Positions 43,599-52,604 of a stretch of 64,000 bases of DNA are shown here, in pieces; position 1 is the first letter of the stretch, and each line of letters starts with the position of its first letter. The DNA is from Nitrososphaerota archaeon (lineage in GTDB: Archaea; Thermoproteota; Nitrososphaeria; Conexivisphaerales; Conexivisphaeraceae), in contig WALT01000025.1 in assembly GCA_015522695.1 (NCBI GenBank), positions 62,001-126,000 on the forward strand. The letters are read 5' to 3'. The notes under the pieces were generated by a model that was given only the letters and a program-made list of their open reading frames with translations, had not been told where the DNA came from and made no database searches. The position numbers and the translations under genes were made by a program.

Positions 43599-44084
43599 CT
43601 ATAGGCTCATCGCGCTATAGGTTAATATGAGCAAGAGCACGATCGAGTTGGACAGCAGTCCTCCTAACAGGAGGGCTGGGATCGACCTCTTCTTATCCAT
43701 CCCAAATAGATAAGCGACTATCGCCCCCGTCCACACACCGGTAGCGGGCAGGGGCACGGCGACGAATAGTAGGAGTCCAGCGAATCCATATTTGATGACG
43801 TACTTGAACGCCCTGCGCCTGGCACCATCCAGGTACCTCAGATAGAGGAGCGCAGGCTTCGAGAGCGCGGAAGGTGAATCTTCGGCTAATCCTCGAGCGA
43901 TAGCATCGATGAATGGAAGGACGTGAGGGAGGGTTAGCGATAGCGTGATCACTCCAAGGGATGATAGCAGGAATGAGACCGGGAGGGTTAGACCCAGCGA
44001 GATGCCCACCAACAACGCATATCTTCCTTCAAAGGAGGGGAGGAGTGATAGCAGGAGGACATAGAGGGGCTCCGACATCATCAC
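43599..44084 (-). CDS. Putative small multidrug export protein (COG2426)
   Basis: 161 aa, about four membrane helices. Family markers: SFEGRYALLVGISLGL in place of ExRxAIP, and KYGFAGLLLFVAVPLPATG leading into VWTGAIVAYLFG. Activity is not established for most members. ATG overlaps the stop of the PAP2 gene by 4 bp (ATGA). Confidence 0.78.
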   Translation of the reverse strand: MMMSEPLYVLLLSLLPSFEGRYALLVGISLGLTLPVSFLLSSLGVITLSLTLPHVLPFIDAIARGLAEDSPSALSKPALLYLRYLDGARRRAFKYVIKYGFAGLLLFVAVPLPATGVWTGAIVAYLFGMDKKRSIPALLLGGLLSNSIVLLLILTYSAMSL

Positions 44085-44704
44085 ATGGATCCCTCATAGG
44101 TCCGGCTGTGGCCTACCCTCTCCATGAGGAGGGAAACCCATATCCCGAGCAACACCGAAAAGATGACATCGCTAAACCAATGTGCGTATAGGAGGAGCCT
44201 TGATAGACAGATGAGAAATGCCCAGATCCACACGATTATACCAGCTCTCCCTAGCCTACCTCCCACATAGTAAGCTAGGACTGTTGCCCTGAGGGCATGA
44301 CCGGAGGGGAAGGCGAAGTCGTCTGCGGCGGCCAGTGCTGCCATAAGAGGAAGGGAGGTGTATGAGCCCCCAGGCCTAGGTATCTGAAGGAACGCCTTGA
44401 GGAACCAAACGATCGCCGTACCGAGCACGAGGGCGAGCACGAGCCCGGCGGAGAACCGGCCGATCCTCCTATGTCGGATCAGGTCGTAGCAGACGATTAT
44501 GATGACATATGCTGCGAAGGCCTCGCCTCCCCCGGACAGGGATATCAGCTCGACCCATCTCAAATTCATGGATGGAAGGGTCTCTAGGATGGATCTGTTC
44601 ATTGACCAGAATAAGCCAGCCGCCTCCATGAGCACGAGGGCGACCAGTAGCAAGCCCAAGATCACGACCAGTAGGCCCCTGACGTCGTTCGATCTAATTC
44701 GCAT
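44081..44704 (-). CDS. PAP2-family membrane phosphatase
   Basis: 207 aa, about five to six membrane helices. The three PAP2 motifs are present: KAFLQIPRP, PSGHALRA with the catalytic His, and SRLLLYAHWFSDVIFS with the second His-Asp pair. It dephosphorylates lipid phosphates, perhaps undecaprenyl/dolichyl-type or archaeal lipid diphosphates. Co-transcribed with the small export-like protein. Confidence 0.88.
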   Translation of the reverse strand: MRIRSNDVRGLLVVILGLLLVALVLMEAAGLFWSMNRSILETLPSMNLRWVELISLSGGGEAFAAYVIIIVCYDLIRHRRIGRFSAGLVLALVLGTAIVWFLKAFLQIPRPGGSYTSLPLMAALAAADDFAFPSGHALRATVLAYYVGGRLGRAGIIVWIWAFLICLSRLLLYAHWFSDVIFSVLLGIWVSLLMERVGHSRTYEGSM

Positions 44705-44820
44705 CCAAGGCTAGCATTTCCATGTAACTTTTAAATCATATCACGCCGCTCGGTCGCCTTCCTTATGCTACGATATGGTTCTATATTGAAATAACCGCGA
44801 ACGATTATCTGGGAGATTCG

Positions 44821-46971
44821 CTAGGGCAATAGGTACAGCGCATATGCCAAGAAGAACCCGGCGAACACTATCGCCACGTTGTTCACGAGCTTGATGACTA
44901 TATGCAACGATGGACCGGCTGTATCCTTCATGGGATCTCCCACGGTATCCCCCACAACTGTGGCTTTGTGCGGATCCGATCTCTTGAGCCCCTTAGTCTC
45001 ATAGTACTTCTTGGAGTTGTCCATGGCCGCCCCTCCCGTGTTGAGCGTGAACGCCAACGCGGCGGCCACTAACGTGGTCCCCAGTAGCGTCGCCCCTGCA
45101 GCCGTTGGCCCCAGCACCAACCCCACTATTATCGGCGTCGCCAATACTATCAGTGAGGGCATCACCATGTTCTTCTGCGCTGCTAACGTGACTATATCCA
45201 CGACCAAGGCGTAGTCCGGCTTGACCTTCCACTCCAATATCTCCGGATGTTCCCTGAACTGTCTTCTCACCTCCTCTATTATCGTGGACGCCGTGTGGCT
45301 TACGGCTTTGATCGCTTGACCGGAGAACAGAAATGGCAGGGCTATCCCTATCGTCAGCCCCACTATCACCGATGGCATCGCCAGGTTAAATACATCTATA
45401 TGTGTTACGTCCACGTATGCTTGGAACAGCAGCAATGCAGCCAGCAACGCCGAGCCGACTGCGAACCCCTTCGCCAAAGCCTTCGTCGTGTTTCCCGCAG
45501 CATCCAACAGCTCCGCCGTCTCGCCCACCTTGTCCTTATTTCCCGTCATTTCTAATATCCCGTTCGCGTTATCTGCTATAGGTCCGTAGCCGTCCATCGC
45601 CAGTATTATCCCAGTGAGTGCTAGCATGCCTATCGTCGCCGTCACCGTACCATATATTCCACCTATATGTGGCGATATCCCCACTGCCTGACCATATTGT
45701 AGCCCTAGCGCATAGGCTATTGCCAGCGCTATCGTCACTATTATTATCGGTAGGAAGCTGGATCTGAAGCCCACGCTCAGGCCGGATAACACCGTCGTCG
45801 CTGGACCGGTCTTGGCGTCTTCCACTATCTCCTGTACCGGCTTGTATCTGTCCTCCGTGTAGTACTCCGTTATATATTCTATAGCGAGCGCGGCCATCAT
45901 GCCCGTGACGGAGGCCGCATATAGGAACTCACTATATGGACCCAGCATGTATACAGTCGTGGGATAGAACAACGCTATCGTAAGTATTGTGGTCAATATC
46001 AGGCCCTTTGCGAGGCTTGTGTTGGGATGTTGTCTCTGTTTGGGCACCACTACCGCCTGCCCCGCCAGCGTGGCCAGCAGACCCACCGCCCTGGCGACCA
46101 GAGGGTACATGAGGAAGCCGAACGCAAATGGATATAGTGGCCTCAGGTTCAGTTTGATTATCGCCAAATATATGGCCGCCCCGATTATCATCGAGCCTAT
46201 GTTCTCAGCCGATATGCTCTCGAAGAGGTCAGCTCCCCTGCCAGCGCAGTCCCCGACGTTGTCCCCGACGTTGTCGGCTATCGTCGCCGGATTTCTGGGA
46301 TCGTCCTCGGGTATCCCAGCCTCTATCTTTCCGACGATGTCGGCCCCTATATCCGCGGCCTTCGTGTATATTCCACCGCCGAGCTGGGCAAACAGCGCCG
46401 CAAGGCTTGCCCCGAAGCCATAGGCCATCATTATCAATGGTATTTGAATTGGATGTAGCCCCGTTAGCCACCAGTATAGATAGAATAGGCCGGCTACCCC
46501 CGCCAGCGATAGGGCTACCACGCTCAGGCCCAGGGCCAGGCCGCCAGTGAACGCCACCCTGAGTGGCTTGAGCGGATTTTTAAGCGCCGTCGCCGCCGTC
46601 TTCAGATTGCTCGTTGTGGCTATCTCCATCGATATGTAGCCTGCCAGCAGGCTCATCGCCGTCCCGAGGATGAAGCTGACCGCGACGTAAGGGATCATCG
46701 TGTGGTTGGTGCCGTAATCTATCGCAGCATAGACGATAATCGCTATTAAGATGAGTATGGCGATGACGGTCTTATATTGTCTTTTGAGATATGCCCTGCT
46801 GCCCGTCTTGATCGCGGATGCGACCTCCTGCATATGTTCCGTGCCAGGATCGAGCTTCTTTATCCTGACCGCGACGTAGGCGACCCCAATCATGGCCAGC
46901 ACTATCGAGATCGGTATCACCCAGATGAACTCCTCGACTGAGATGGCTGGAGGTAATATCGGCAGCTGCAT
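44821..46971 (-). CDS. hppA: Membrane-bound proton-translocating pyrophosphatase
   Basis: 716 aa, about 16 membrane helices. The PPi-binding motifs GADIGADIVGKIEAGIPEDD, DNVGDNVGDCAGRGADLFES and the C-terminal TKGLKRSDPHKATVVGDTVG are intact. The residue that separates K+-dependent from independent enzymes is Lys in GNTTKALAKG, pointing to a K+-independent H+ pump. It builds an ion gradient from pyrophosphate. Single-gene transcription is likely; the next upstream gene is rps10, 78 bp away. Confidence 0.96.
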   Translation of the reverse strand: MQLPILPPAISVEEFIWVIPISIVLAMIGVAYVAVRIKKLDPGTEHMQEVASAIKTGSRAYLKRQYKTVIAILILIAIIVYAAIDYGTNHTMIPYVAVSFILGTAMSLLAGYISMEIATTSNLKTAATALKNPLKPLRVAFTGGLALGLSVVALSLAGVAGLFYLYWWLTGLHPIQIPLIMMAYGFGASLAALFAQLGGGIYTKAADIGADIVGKIEAGIPEDDPRNPATIADNVGDNVGDCAGRGADLFESISAENIGSMIIGAAIYLAIIKLNLRPLYPFAFGFLMYPLVARAVGLLATLAGQAVVVPKQRQHPNTSLAKGLILTTILTIALFYPTTVYMLGPYSEFLYAASVTGMMAALAIEYITEYYTEDRYKPVQEIVEDAKTGPATTVLSGLSVGFRSSFLPIIIVTIALAIAYALGLQYGQAVGISPHIGGIYGTVTATIGMLALTGIILAMDGYGPIADNANGILEMTGNKDKVGETAELLDAAGNTTKALAKGFAVGSALLAALLLFQAYVDVTHIDVFNLAMPSVIVGLTIGIALPFLFSGQAIKAVSHTASTIIEEVRRQFREHPEILEWKVKPDYALVVDIVTLAAQKNMVMPSLIVLATPIIVGLVLGPTAAGATLLGTTLVAAALAFTLNTGGAAMDNSKKYYETKGLKRSDPHKATVVGDTVGDPMKDTAGPSLHIVIKLVNNVAIVFAGFFLAYALYLLP

Positions 46972-47049
46972 GACGGATGGCCGTGTTCGGGGTAGGCGTA
47001 TTTAAGCTAATCGGGCCATGGATAATTTCCAGCCGGTCAGATCCCGTGT

Positions 47050-47361
47050 TCAGGTCAGCTTCAGTTGTATCGTGACCGTCTCCGGTATATTTAGCCTCGT
47101 CAGCTGTGCTAAGACACGTGGATCCGTAGCGTCGATATCTATCAATCTTCGATGGACCCTCATCTCCCATTTATCGAATGTGTGACTTCCTTCACCACAT
47201 GGGCTTTTTCTGGTGACCACCCGTAGCTTTTTCGTCGGAAGCGGGATGGGGCCTCGAACCTTTGCACCCATCTTTTCGCTTATTCGCTTTATCTGCTCGG
47301 CGACATCGTTGATGTCCTGTAGGTTTGCTGAGATGAGTCTTATCCTCGCTCTGTGGGGCAT
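47050..47361 (-). CDS. rps10: 30S ribosomal protein S10 (archaeal S20e type)
   Basis: 103 aa, full length. HRARIRLISANLQDINDVAE, MGAKVRGPIPLPTKKLRV and MRVHRRLIDIDATDPRVL are S10 hallmarks. It is separated by 26 bp from the RPA-like gene on the same strand. EF-1alpha, which often precedes it in archaea, is not here. Confidence 0.97.
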   Translation of the reverse strand: MPHRARIRLISANLQDINDVAEQIKRISEKMGAKVRGPIPLPTKKLRVVTRKSPCGEGSHTFDKWEMRVHRRLIDIDATDPRVLAQLTRLNIPETVTIQLKLT

Positions 47362-47387
47362 GGTCTTCGTGGTGCTGATGTTGTTTT

Positions 47388-47699
47388 TTAAGGATTGCGT
47401 AGGTTGACTAGCCTGCCATAGAGGCCTATGTTGAGTTGAAGCTGGCCTTTGAAGCTCGTGACGTATCCATTCTCCACCCTGATCTTATCGCCTTCACCAG
47501 CCTTATCTATGTCGTAGTTCCAGAGCGTTATCGTTATCGCACCTGTATCGTCCTCGAGCTTCGCGATCGTATATTTAGCTGGCTGGAGGGGTTCTGGGAG
47601 CTCGAGGAACTTCACGGGACCCATCTCCTTCAGCGTTCCCTCAACGTCTATCCTCCTTGAGCCCCTCTTGAGTTGAGCTATCTTGACGAGCAAGCTCAT
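47388..47699 (-). CDS. Single OB-fold RPA/SSB-like protein
   Basis: 103 aa with one OB fold: VDVEGTLKEMGPVKFLEL, YTIAKLEDDTGAITITLWN and IRVENGYVTSFKGQLQLNIG. It resembles archaeal RPA/SSB-type proteins that bind single-stranded DNA or RNA. It has no acidic C-terminal tail. ATG at 47699; upstream of rps10, suggesting coexpression with translation genes. Confidence 0.8.
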   Translation of the reverse strand: MSLLVKIAQLKRGSRRIDVEGTLKEMGPVKFLELPEPLQPAKYTIAKLEDDTGAITITLWNYDIDKAGEGDKIRVENGYVTSFKGQLQLNIGLYGRLVNLRNP

Positions 47700-47772
47700 G
47701 TTTTTAGAGCAGGAGCTGAGGCCTAAACTATTTATGTGCGCCGGTGTTGACCGCTGTGTCGTTTAGTGCACA

Positions 47773-48735
47773 TTGTTTGTGGACGTCGTAGCTCTCGTGT
47801 TGGGGTTTGCTGTATCCGCTCTGAGCGCGTGGGCACTCGCTGTCCTCCTGCCGCGAGCTGGGCTCACAGTGCCGGATGTGATGAAGGGCGGTAGGGCTGT
47901 CGCGCACCCCGGTGGGCCAGCATTGTTCGCTGGACTGGCGATCGGGCTTGGGATCCTCTGGGCTTTGTGGGGGGATGTCAGGGTCCTAGCTGTCCTCATG
48001 GCCGCCGGGGTGGCGCTCGTGATAGGGCTCGCGGACGACTTTCTGGTTCTACCTGGACCGTTAAAGGTGGCAGGGACCGTGCTCACGGCCGTGCCGATAT
48101 TACTGCTCGGTGCATATGTACCCAGGCCATTGTTGCCGTTCGTGGGAGCGGCCAGGCTCACGCTCGTCTATCCCCTCGTGATACTCATAGGGATGCCCGT
48201 GGCGGCTAATGCTGTGAACATGATCGATGTCGTTAACGGGGTTGTGTCGGCTGGGAGTGCAATGGTGGCGCTGGCCGTGGCTGGATATGAAGCCATCGCC
48301 GGGAGCCCGGAGGGGATGACGGTCGCCCTCATGGTAACCTCTGTCAGCCTGGGCTTCTGGCTTCTTCACAGATATCCGAGCAAGATCCTGCCGGGAGATA
48401 GCGGGAGCCTCATGCTCGGGGCAACGCTCGCAGCTCTAGCGTTCTCATATAGGGCGGAGATGGTGGTCGTGGCGGCGATGCTTCCGGAGGCCATGAATGG
48501 ATTCTTCATAATATCCAGCGTGAAAAGCCTGGTCGAGCACAGGAGGATGGAGGCTAGGCCGACGGTCGCCAAGAAGGGTATGGTCGTCGCCAGCCGAGAT
48601 CCGAGAGCACCCATCACGCTCGTGAGGATGCTGGCCGCCGGTGGACCACTATCCGAGAGACAGGTAGGGAGAAGGCTGTTAGCGCTGCAGGCATACAGTT
48701 GTCTACTAGCTTTATTGACGGGGTTGATGATTTGA
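47773..48735 (+). CDS. GT4-family UDP-GlcNAc/sugar-phosphate polyprenyl transferase (AglH-like)
   Basis: 320 aa, about ten membrane helices. Active-site motifs VIGLADDFLVLPG (DDxxx), NAVNMIDVVNGVVSAG and ILPGDSGSL identify the MraY/WecA/Alg7 superfamily, and the overall order fits archaeal AglH. It loads a sugar phosphate onto dolichyl phosphate at the start of N-glycan assembly. The start is TTG 47773 or GTG 47779. A 4-bp TTGA overlap joins it to the next gene. Confidence 0.87.
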   Translation: MFVDVVALVLGFAVSALSAWALAVLLPRAGLTVPDVMKGGRAVAHPGGPALFAGLAIGLGILWALWGDVRVLAVLMAAGVALVIGLADDFLVLPGPLKVAGTVLTAVPILLLGAYVPRPLLPFVGAARLTLVYPLVILIGMPVAANAVNMIDVVNGVVSAGSAMVALAVAGYEAIAGSPEGMTVALMVTSVSLGFWLLHRYPSKILPGDSGSLMLGATLAALAFSYRAEMVVVAAMLPEAMNGFFIISSVKSLVEHRRMEARPTVAKKGMVVASRDPRAPITLVRMLAAGGPLSERQVGRRLLALQAYSCLLALLTGLMI

Positions 48736-49010
48736 TCTTGGACAGGGAGATGACCCTTTTGATCGTGTTGCTGACGGCTGCATGGGCCCTGATGTTGATA
48801 GCGTTCATCGCGATGGCCTTGTTTGTGGCACCTCTTCGGGTTGAGGGACCTCGCTGGCTGATCGTGACGGTGGGGGCCGGGAAGGTCATAGCCGGGGCTG
48901 CCATATTGACGGCATGGGTCTATTCATATCTCAAGCTCAGGGACTTCTTCGCAAAGATCGTGCTCCAGTCTTCTCCCAATGTTCCATCTTCCCGTCGTAG
49001 ACGCTCCTAG
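48732..49010 (+). CDS. Small membrane protein of the glycan cluster
   Basis: About 92 aa from TTG 48732, which overlaps the stop of the AglH-like gene as TTGA; the open frame to 48699 is inside that gene. Two hydrophobic segments (TLLIVLLTAAWALMLIAFIA and a second around WLIVTVGAGKVIAGAAI) flank a short loop; the C-terminus is basic. No family recognised. It may be a subunit or partner of the transferase. The 3' end overlaps the acetyltransferase on the opposite strand by 74 bp. Confidence 0.55.
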   Translation: MILDREMTLLIVLLTAAWALMLIAFIAMALFVAPLRVEGPRWLIVTVGAGKVIAGAAILTAWVYSYLKLRDFFAKIVLQSSPNVPSSRRRRS

Positions 49011-49440
49011 AGTAGATCGACCTCGCTGGGGCTCCTGCGACCACGATCTCGGGCGGTACATCCCTGGTGACGACGCTCCCCATGGCGACGACGCTTCTCC
49101 TTCCGATCCTCACCCCTGCAAGCACGACGCTCCTAGCGCCTATCACGGCCTCATCCTCGACCACGGCGCCCACAAGCCTCCTGCTGGGCGGATAGGGATC
49201 GTTCGTGAAGACGGCGGATGGCCCTATGAACACGCGTTTCCCTATCACCGTGCCAGGGGATATGTAGACGAGCCCCTCTATCCTCGTGCCGTCACCTATC
49301 ACCACGTTGTAGTCCACATGTGCGAGGCTACCTATCACCACATCGTCCCCGATCACGGTGTTATCGCCGACATATGCGAAGTGCCATATCTTGACATCTC
49401 TACCGAGCTTAACGTTCCTGCCTATATGATTGACTATCAA
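48937..49440 (-). CDS. Hexapeptide acyltransferase, WbpD/WlbB-like
   Basis: 167 aa left-handed beta-helix protein. Hexapeptide repeats run from DVKIWHFAYVGDNTVIGDD to GRRSVVAMGSVVTRDV, and FTNDPYPPSR is typical of UDP-2-acetamido-3-amino-2,3-dideoxyglucuronate N-acetyltransferases. With the Gfo/Idh gene upstream (4-bp ATGA overlap) it fits synthesis of a diacetamido-uronic acid for surface glycans. Confidence 0.85.
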   Translation of the reverse strand: MIVNHIGRNVKLGRDVKIWHFAYVGDNTVIGDDVVIGSLAHVDYNVVIGDGTRIEGLVYISPGTVIGKRVFIGPSAVFTNDPYPPSRRLVGAVVEDEAVIGARSVVLAGVRIGRRSVVAMGSVVTRDVPPEIVVAGAPARSIYSRSVYDGKMEHWEKTGARSLRRSP

Positions 49441-50375
49441 GATCGAGGCACTTCCATAGGCTTGGAGAGGCGGGCGCTCTCCTCAGCGGCCTCGGCCACC
49501 AGGGTGGTCCTCAGGGCATCCTCTCCCGTGATGAGCGGTTTTGCCCCTCCGTGGACCGCGTCGATGAAGTTCTCGAGCTCCGCCTTGAGGGGTTCCTTCC
49601 TCTCTATCCTGGGCTCCCAACCACCGCCCTCGTCGTCTATCCTCAGCGTGGCCTCCACGAAGTTCACGGTGGCTATCCCCCCGGAGAATACAAGGGTCAT
49701 CCTCCTCTCCTTCTTCGGCGTTATCCAGTTAGCCGTGAGCACGGCCGTTCTGGGCTCGTCGAATTCCATGATGAGCGTGGCATAGTCCTCATGTGGACCT
49801 GCGATCCTCCCGAGCCTTGCGTACACCTTGTTGGGCTCCCCGAGAAGCCAACGGGCGGTGTCGATATCGTGCACTACGGTATCATGAAGTATGCCGACGT
49901 CCACTATGTGGGCTGGCCTTCTACTCTCCCTGTGAAATTCAGCGAAGAGCGGGGAACCTAACCTTCCCTTCTCCATGATATCCCTCAACTCCCTGACGGC
50001 GGGATTGAACCTCTCTATATAACCGCTGGCGAGGATCGCCCCCACATCCTTAGCCTTCTCCACTATTAGCCTCGACTCATCGCTGGTAGGGGCCAGCGGC
50101 TTCTCGACCAATACGTGTTTGCCCTCCTCTATCAACCTCAGGGCCACTTGAACATGTGTAGAGGTGGGGGTTGCGACCACCGCAGCATCTATCCTCTCCC
50201 TTTCCAGCATCCTGTCGACGCTGGTGTAGCCGGGAACACCATACATCCCCGAGTACTTGACAATCCTTTCGGGGTTTATATCACAGATGGCCGCGAGGAC
50301 CCCGAGCTCGCTCAAGACCCTCGCATGGTTCTTGCCCCAACCACCTACCCCGACGACTGCTACCCTCGAGTTCAT
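49437..50375 (-). CDS. Gfo/Idh/MocA-family oxidoreductase (WbpB-like)
   Basis: 312 aa. The Rossmann start VAVVGVGGWGKNHARVL, the catalytic-lysine motif VLVEKPLAPT and YIERFNPAVREL are family features. In bacteria the homologue WbpB oxidises the 3-position of UDP-N-acetylglucosaminuronate. Coupled by ATGA on both sides, to the degenerate dehydrogenase upstream and the acetyltransferase downstream. Confidence 0.9.
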   Translation of the reverse strand: MNSRVAVVGVGGWGKNHARVLSELGVLAAICDINPERIVKYSGMYGVPGYTSVDRMLERERIDAAVVATPTSTHVQVALRLIEEGKHVLVEKPLAPTSDESRLIVEKAKDVGAILASGYIERFNPAVRELRDIMEKGRLGSPLFAEFHRESRRPAHIVDVGILHDTVVHDIDTARWLLGEPNKVYARLGRIAGPHEDYATLIMEFDEPRTAVLTANWITPKKERRMTLVFSGGIATVNFVEATLRIDDEGGGWEPRIERKEPLKAELENFIDAVHGGAKPLITGEDALRTTLVAEAAEESARLSKPMEVPRS

Positions 50376-51493
50376 ACCTCTACTGCCTCGGGCTCAGGTA
50401 CGCTTGCTTTTAACAATATCTTGCCCGGAAGCCAACGGGGGGAGGACATCAGAGCTTCCTCATCGCCAGGCGTACAGACGAGTACGAGGTCCCTCCTCTC
50501 CAACGTCAAGCGGCTGGGAACCTCGAAGCTCACGTCAACGAAGGCACTCGTGAGGGCCTCCTTAAGCCTCGAGAGAGCCCACGTCCCCTCACCCCTAGCC
50601 GACCTCGTATCGTAGCTCCAGGACACCAGTATCCTAGCTCTGCTGATCTTCATCCCCTTCTCCTTAAGGAGCTGCTTTATCGTGGATACCAACCTCTTCA
50701 GATATGTAGTGAAGGATTTCCTCATGAAGTTGTGGAGGTTATATAGGGGGTTGCTCGCCTCCACGGTAGAACCAACCAGGAAGGACTCAAGCATCCCTCT
50801 AGCTAGATCCCTTATGTAGCAACTGGGTCCGGAGCCCAGGGATGCGGATATGAACGAAGGGAGAACCTTGGAGAACACCGTTCCAAAGTGCATCCTCTCC
50901 GCCTCCTCGAGGTCTATGGCCTCGCCCAGATCGGACAACCAACCCGGGATCTCAGCATCCCCTGAGGAGCCTAAAACTCCACTGGGTCCCGAGAGGAAGA
51001 CGGGCGCATATAAATAAGAAGGCCTTCTCCCAGTCTTGGACTCCACCAAGGCCATGAGCCTCGAATTCTCGCCGAAGCCGACCGGCAACATGTTGATGAT
51101 CGTGGGGGAGCCCGCGGCGGAAGATACGACCCTCTCCATGTGCCAGGAGATATCGTTGAGGCGAGAACGTCTATCATCTATATGTGTATACTTGGGTGCA
51201 TAGATTATCGTGGACGCGGAGGAGAGAGCCCGCTCAGCAGGCAGTATCGGCGTGAGGGAGTCTAGAGAGAGGAGGGTTGTGGGTGGAGATCCGGGATCGA
51301 GGTGATAGGCGACCCCCATCACTTCATCGATGAGATAGGTGTCTGTAGAACCCGCTATCTTAGAGGCGAGCCTAGCGAGCTCCGATGAGAATCCATAGAT
51401 GACGACGGACAGCGGCCCACCCCCCGAACGGAATAATAAACACCTGTCTTGGGATTTAAAGTCTTGGAATGGTTGGAGTCTGGCTCGACGCAC
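50372..51493 (-). CDS. Degenerate UDP-glucose/GDP-mannose dehydrogenase-like protein
   Basis: 373 aa as an open frame. I see the fold of nucleotide-sugar dehydrogenases: VVIYGFSSELARLAS as a worn NAD-binding start, the middle TIINMLPVGFGENSRLMALV and YLYAPVFLSGPSGVLG corresponding to STvppG and PEF segments, and a C-terminal ARILVSWSYDTRSARGEG. The catalytic Cys segment GGxCfpKD is not found, so activity is doubtful. The ATG at 51493 lies inside the divergent DUF354 gene; TTTATTATTC at 51433 suggests the mRNA may start later, leaving the real start unclear. Confidence 0.5.
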   Translation of the reverse strand: MRRARLQPFQDFKSQDRCLLFRSGGGPLSVVIYGFSSELARLASKIAGSTDTYLIDEVMGVAYHLDPGSPPTTLLSLDSLTPILPAERALSSASTIIYAPKYTHIDDRRSRLNDISWHMERVVSSAAGSPTIINMLPVGFGENSRLMALVESKTGRRPSYLYAPVFLSGPSGVLGSSGDAEIPGWLSDLGEAIDLEEAERMHFGTVFSKVLPSFISASLGSGPSCYIRDLARGMLESFLVGSTVEASNPLYNLHNFMRKSFTTYLKRLVSTIKQLLKEKGMKISRARILVSWSYDTRSARGEGTWALSRLKEALTSAFVDVSFEVPSRLTLERRDLVLVCTPGDEEALMSSPRWLPGKILLKASVPEPEAVEV

Positions 51494-52506
51494 TCACACC
51501 TAAACAATTTCTATTCATGGCCTGTGTGGCGGAGGAGTTGAAAGGGGCAGGGGTCGATGTCCTGCTCACGACGCGTGAGTATGATGAGCTCGATGCCCTC
51601 GCCACAAGGATCGGGATTGAAGTTACACCTGTAGGTAGACATGGCGGTGCGGCGCTCGAGAACAAGTTGGAAGCCAGTATAGAGAGGATGGGGCTCCTAT
51701 ATCCTATGATAAAGGAGTTCAAGCCAGATGTTGTGGCGACCATGGCGAGCCCCGAGGCAGCGAGGATAGCGTATGGACTCGGCACTCCACTCATCATCTT
51801 CAACGACTCACCGCACTCCACGGCCGTGGCCAGGCTAGTGGTCCCCCTTGCGACTGCGCTCTACTCCCCTTGGCCTATAAGGTTGAGGGACTGGGTGGAG
51901 GCCGGTACATCGCCGCATCACTACGATAGATACAAGGCCCTCGATCCGGTGGCATGGCTGAGGAGGAGGAATATTTGGCCGAAGAGGATGCCGTGGGAGG
52001 ATGCACGGGGAGCTGTCGTGATCAGGAGCGGTGAGAAGAGGGCATACTATTATCATCAAGGGAAATCGAGCGAGGAAGAGCTCGCGATGGAGCTAGCGAG
52101 ACGCTTCCGGGTGATATTGTTGGCGAGATATGGTGCGTTAGAAAGGGGTATCCAGCTGCCCGAGAACGTTAGAATAATGGGCCCCGGTTTCTTCGGGCCC
52201 TATATGCTCGAGGGAGCGCTAGCGTTCGTGGGCTACGGCGGAACAATGACGCAGGAAGCTGTCCTTCTAGGTGTTCCGGCGCTGAGCGTTCATCCATCGA
52301 GGTATAGGATAGAGGAATACCTCGAGGAGAGAAGGCTTCTTCGTAGATTGGAGGAGATTGGGGACGTCGTGGACGTCGTGGAGGAAGCTGTAAGGACCAG
52401 GAGGGACTACTCCAGAATGGCCGCAACGTTCGAGAGAAGGTTGGAGGACCCAGCGGTGTTCGCCGCCGAGAAGATAATGGAGGAAGTTGCCAAACAATCT
52501 TTATAG
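51469..52506 (+). CDS. DUF354 family glycan-synthesis protein
   Basis: 345 aa. Start ATG 51469 (VGVWLDALTPKQF) and the pattern VVATMASPEAARIAYGLG, IIFNDSPHSTAVARL with the glycosyltransferase-B-like C-terminal part VGYGGTMTQEAVLLGVPAL match COG1817/DUF354. The family resembles UDP-sugar transferases/epimerases of GT-B fold and is found in surface polysaccharide clusters; exact reaction unknown. Its stop codon overlaps the tRNA-Gln TATA box. Confidence 0.85.
   Translation: MVGVWLDALTPKQFLFMACVAEELKGAGVDVLLTTREYDELDALATRIGIEVTPVGRHGGAALENKLEASIERMGLLYPMIKEFKPDVVATMASPEAARIAYGLGTPLIIFNDSPHSTAVARLVVPLATALYSPWPIRLRDWVEAGTSPHHYDRYKALDPVAWLRRRNIWPKRMPWEDARGAVVIRSGEKRAYYYHQGKSSEEELAMELARRFRVILLARYGALERGIQLPENVRIMGPGFFGPYMLEGALAFVGYGGTMTQEAVLLGVPALSVHPSRYRIEEYLEERRLLRRLEEIGDVVDVVEEAVRTRRDYSRMAATFERRLEDPAVFAAEKIMEEVAKQSL
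52499..52506 (+). promoter_or_regulatory. TATA box for tRNA-Gln
   Basis: CTTTATAG ends 26 bp before the tRNA-Gln 5' base and includes the TAG stop codon of the DUF354 gene. Confidence 0.5.
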
Positions 52507-52531
52507 GATCCTAGCGGGCGTCCTAATCCTC

Positions 52532-52604
52532 AGCCCGGTCGTCTAGTGGCCAAGGATGCTGGCCCTTGGAGCCAGTGACAGGGGTTCGAATCCCCTCCGG
52601 GCTA
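52532..52604 (+). tRNA. tRNA-Gln (TTG) with C at position 33
   Basis: Acceptor AGCCCGG/CCGGGCT, anticodon stem CTGGC/GCCAG, T-arm AGGGG-TTCGAAT-CCCCT and discriminator A are all well formed. The anticodon loop 52564-52570 is CCTTGGA, giving anticodon TTG but a C, not the near-universal T, at position 33 (52565). CCA is not encoded. No intron. Confidence 0.88.
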
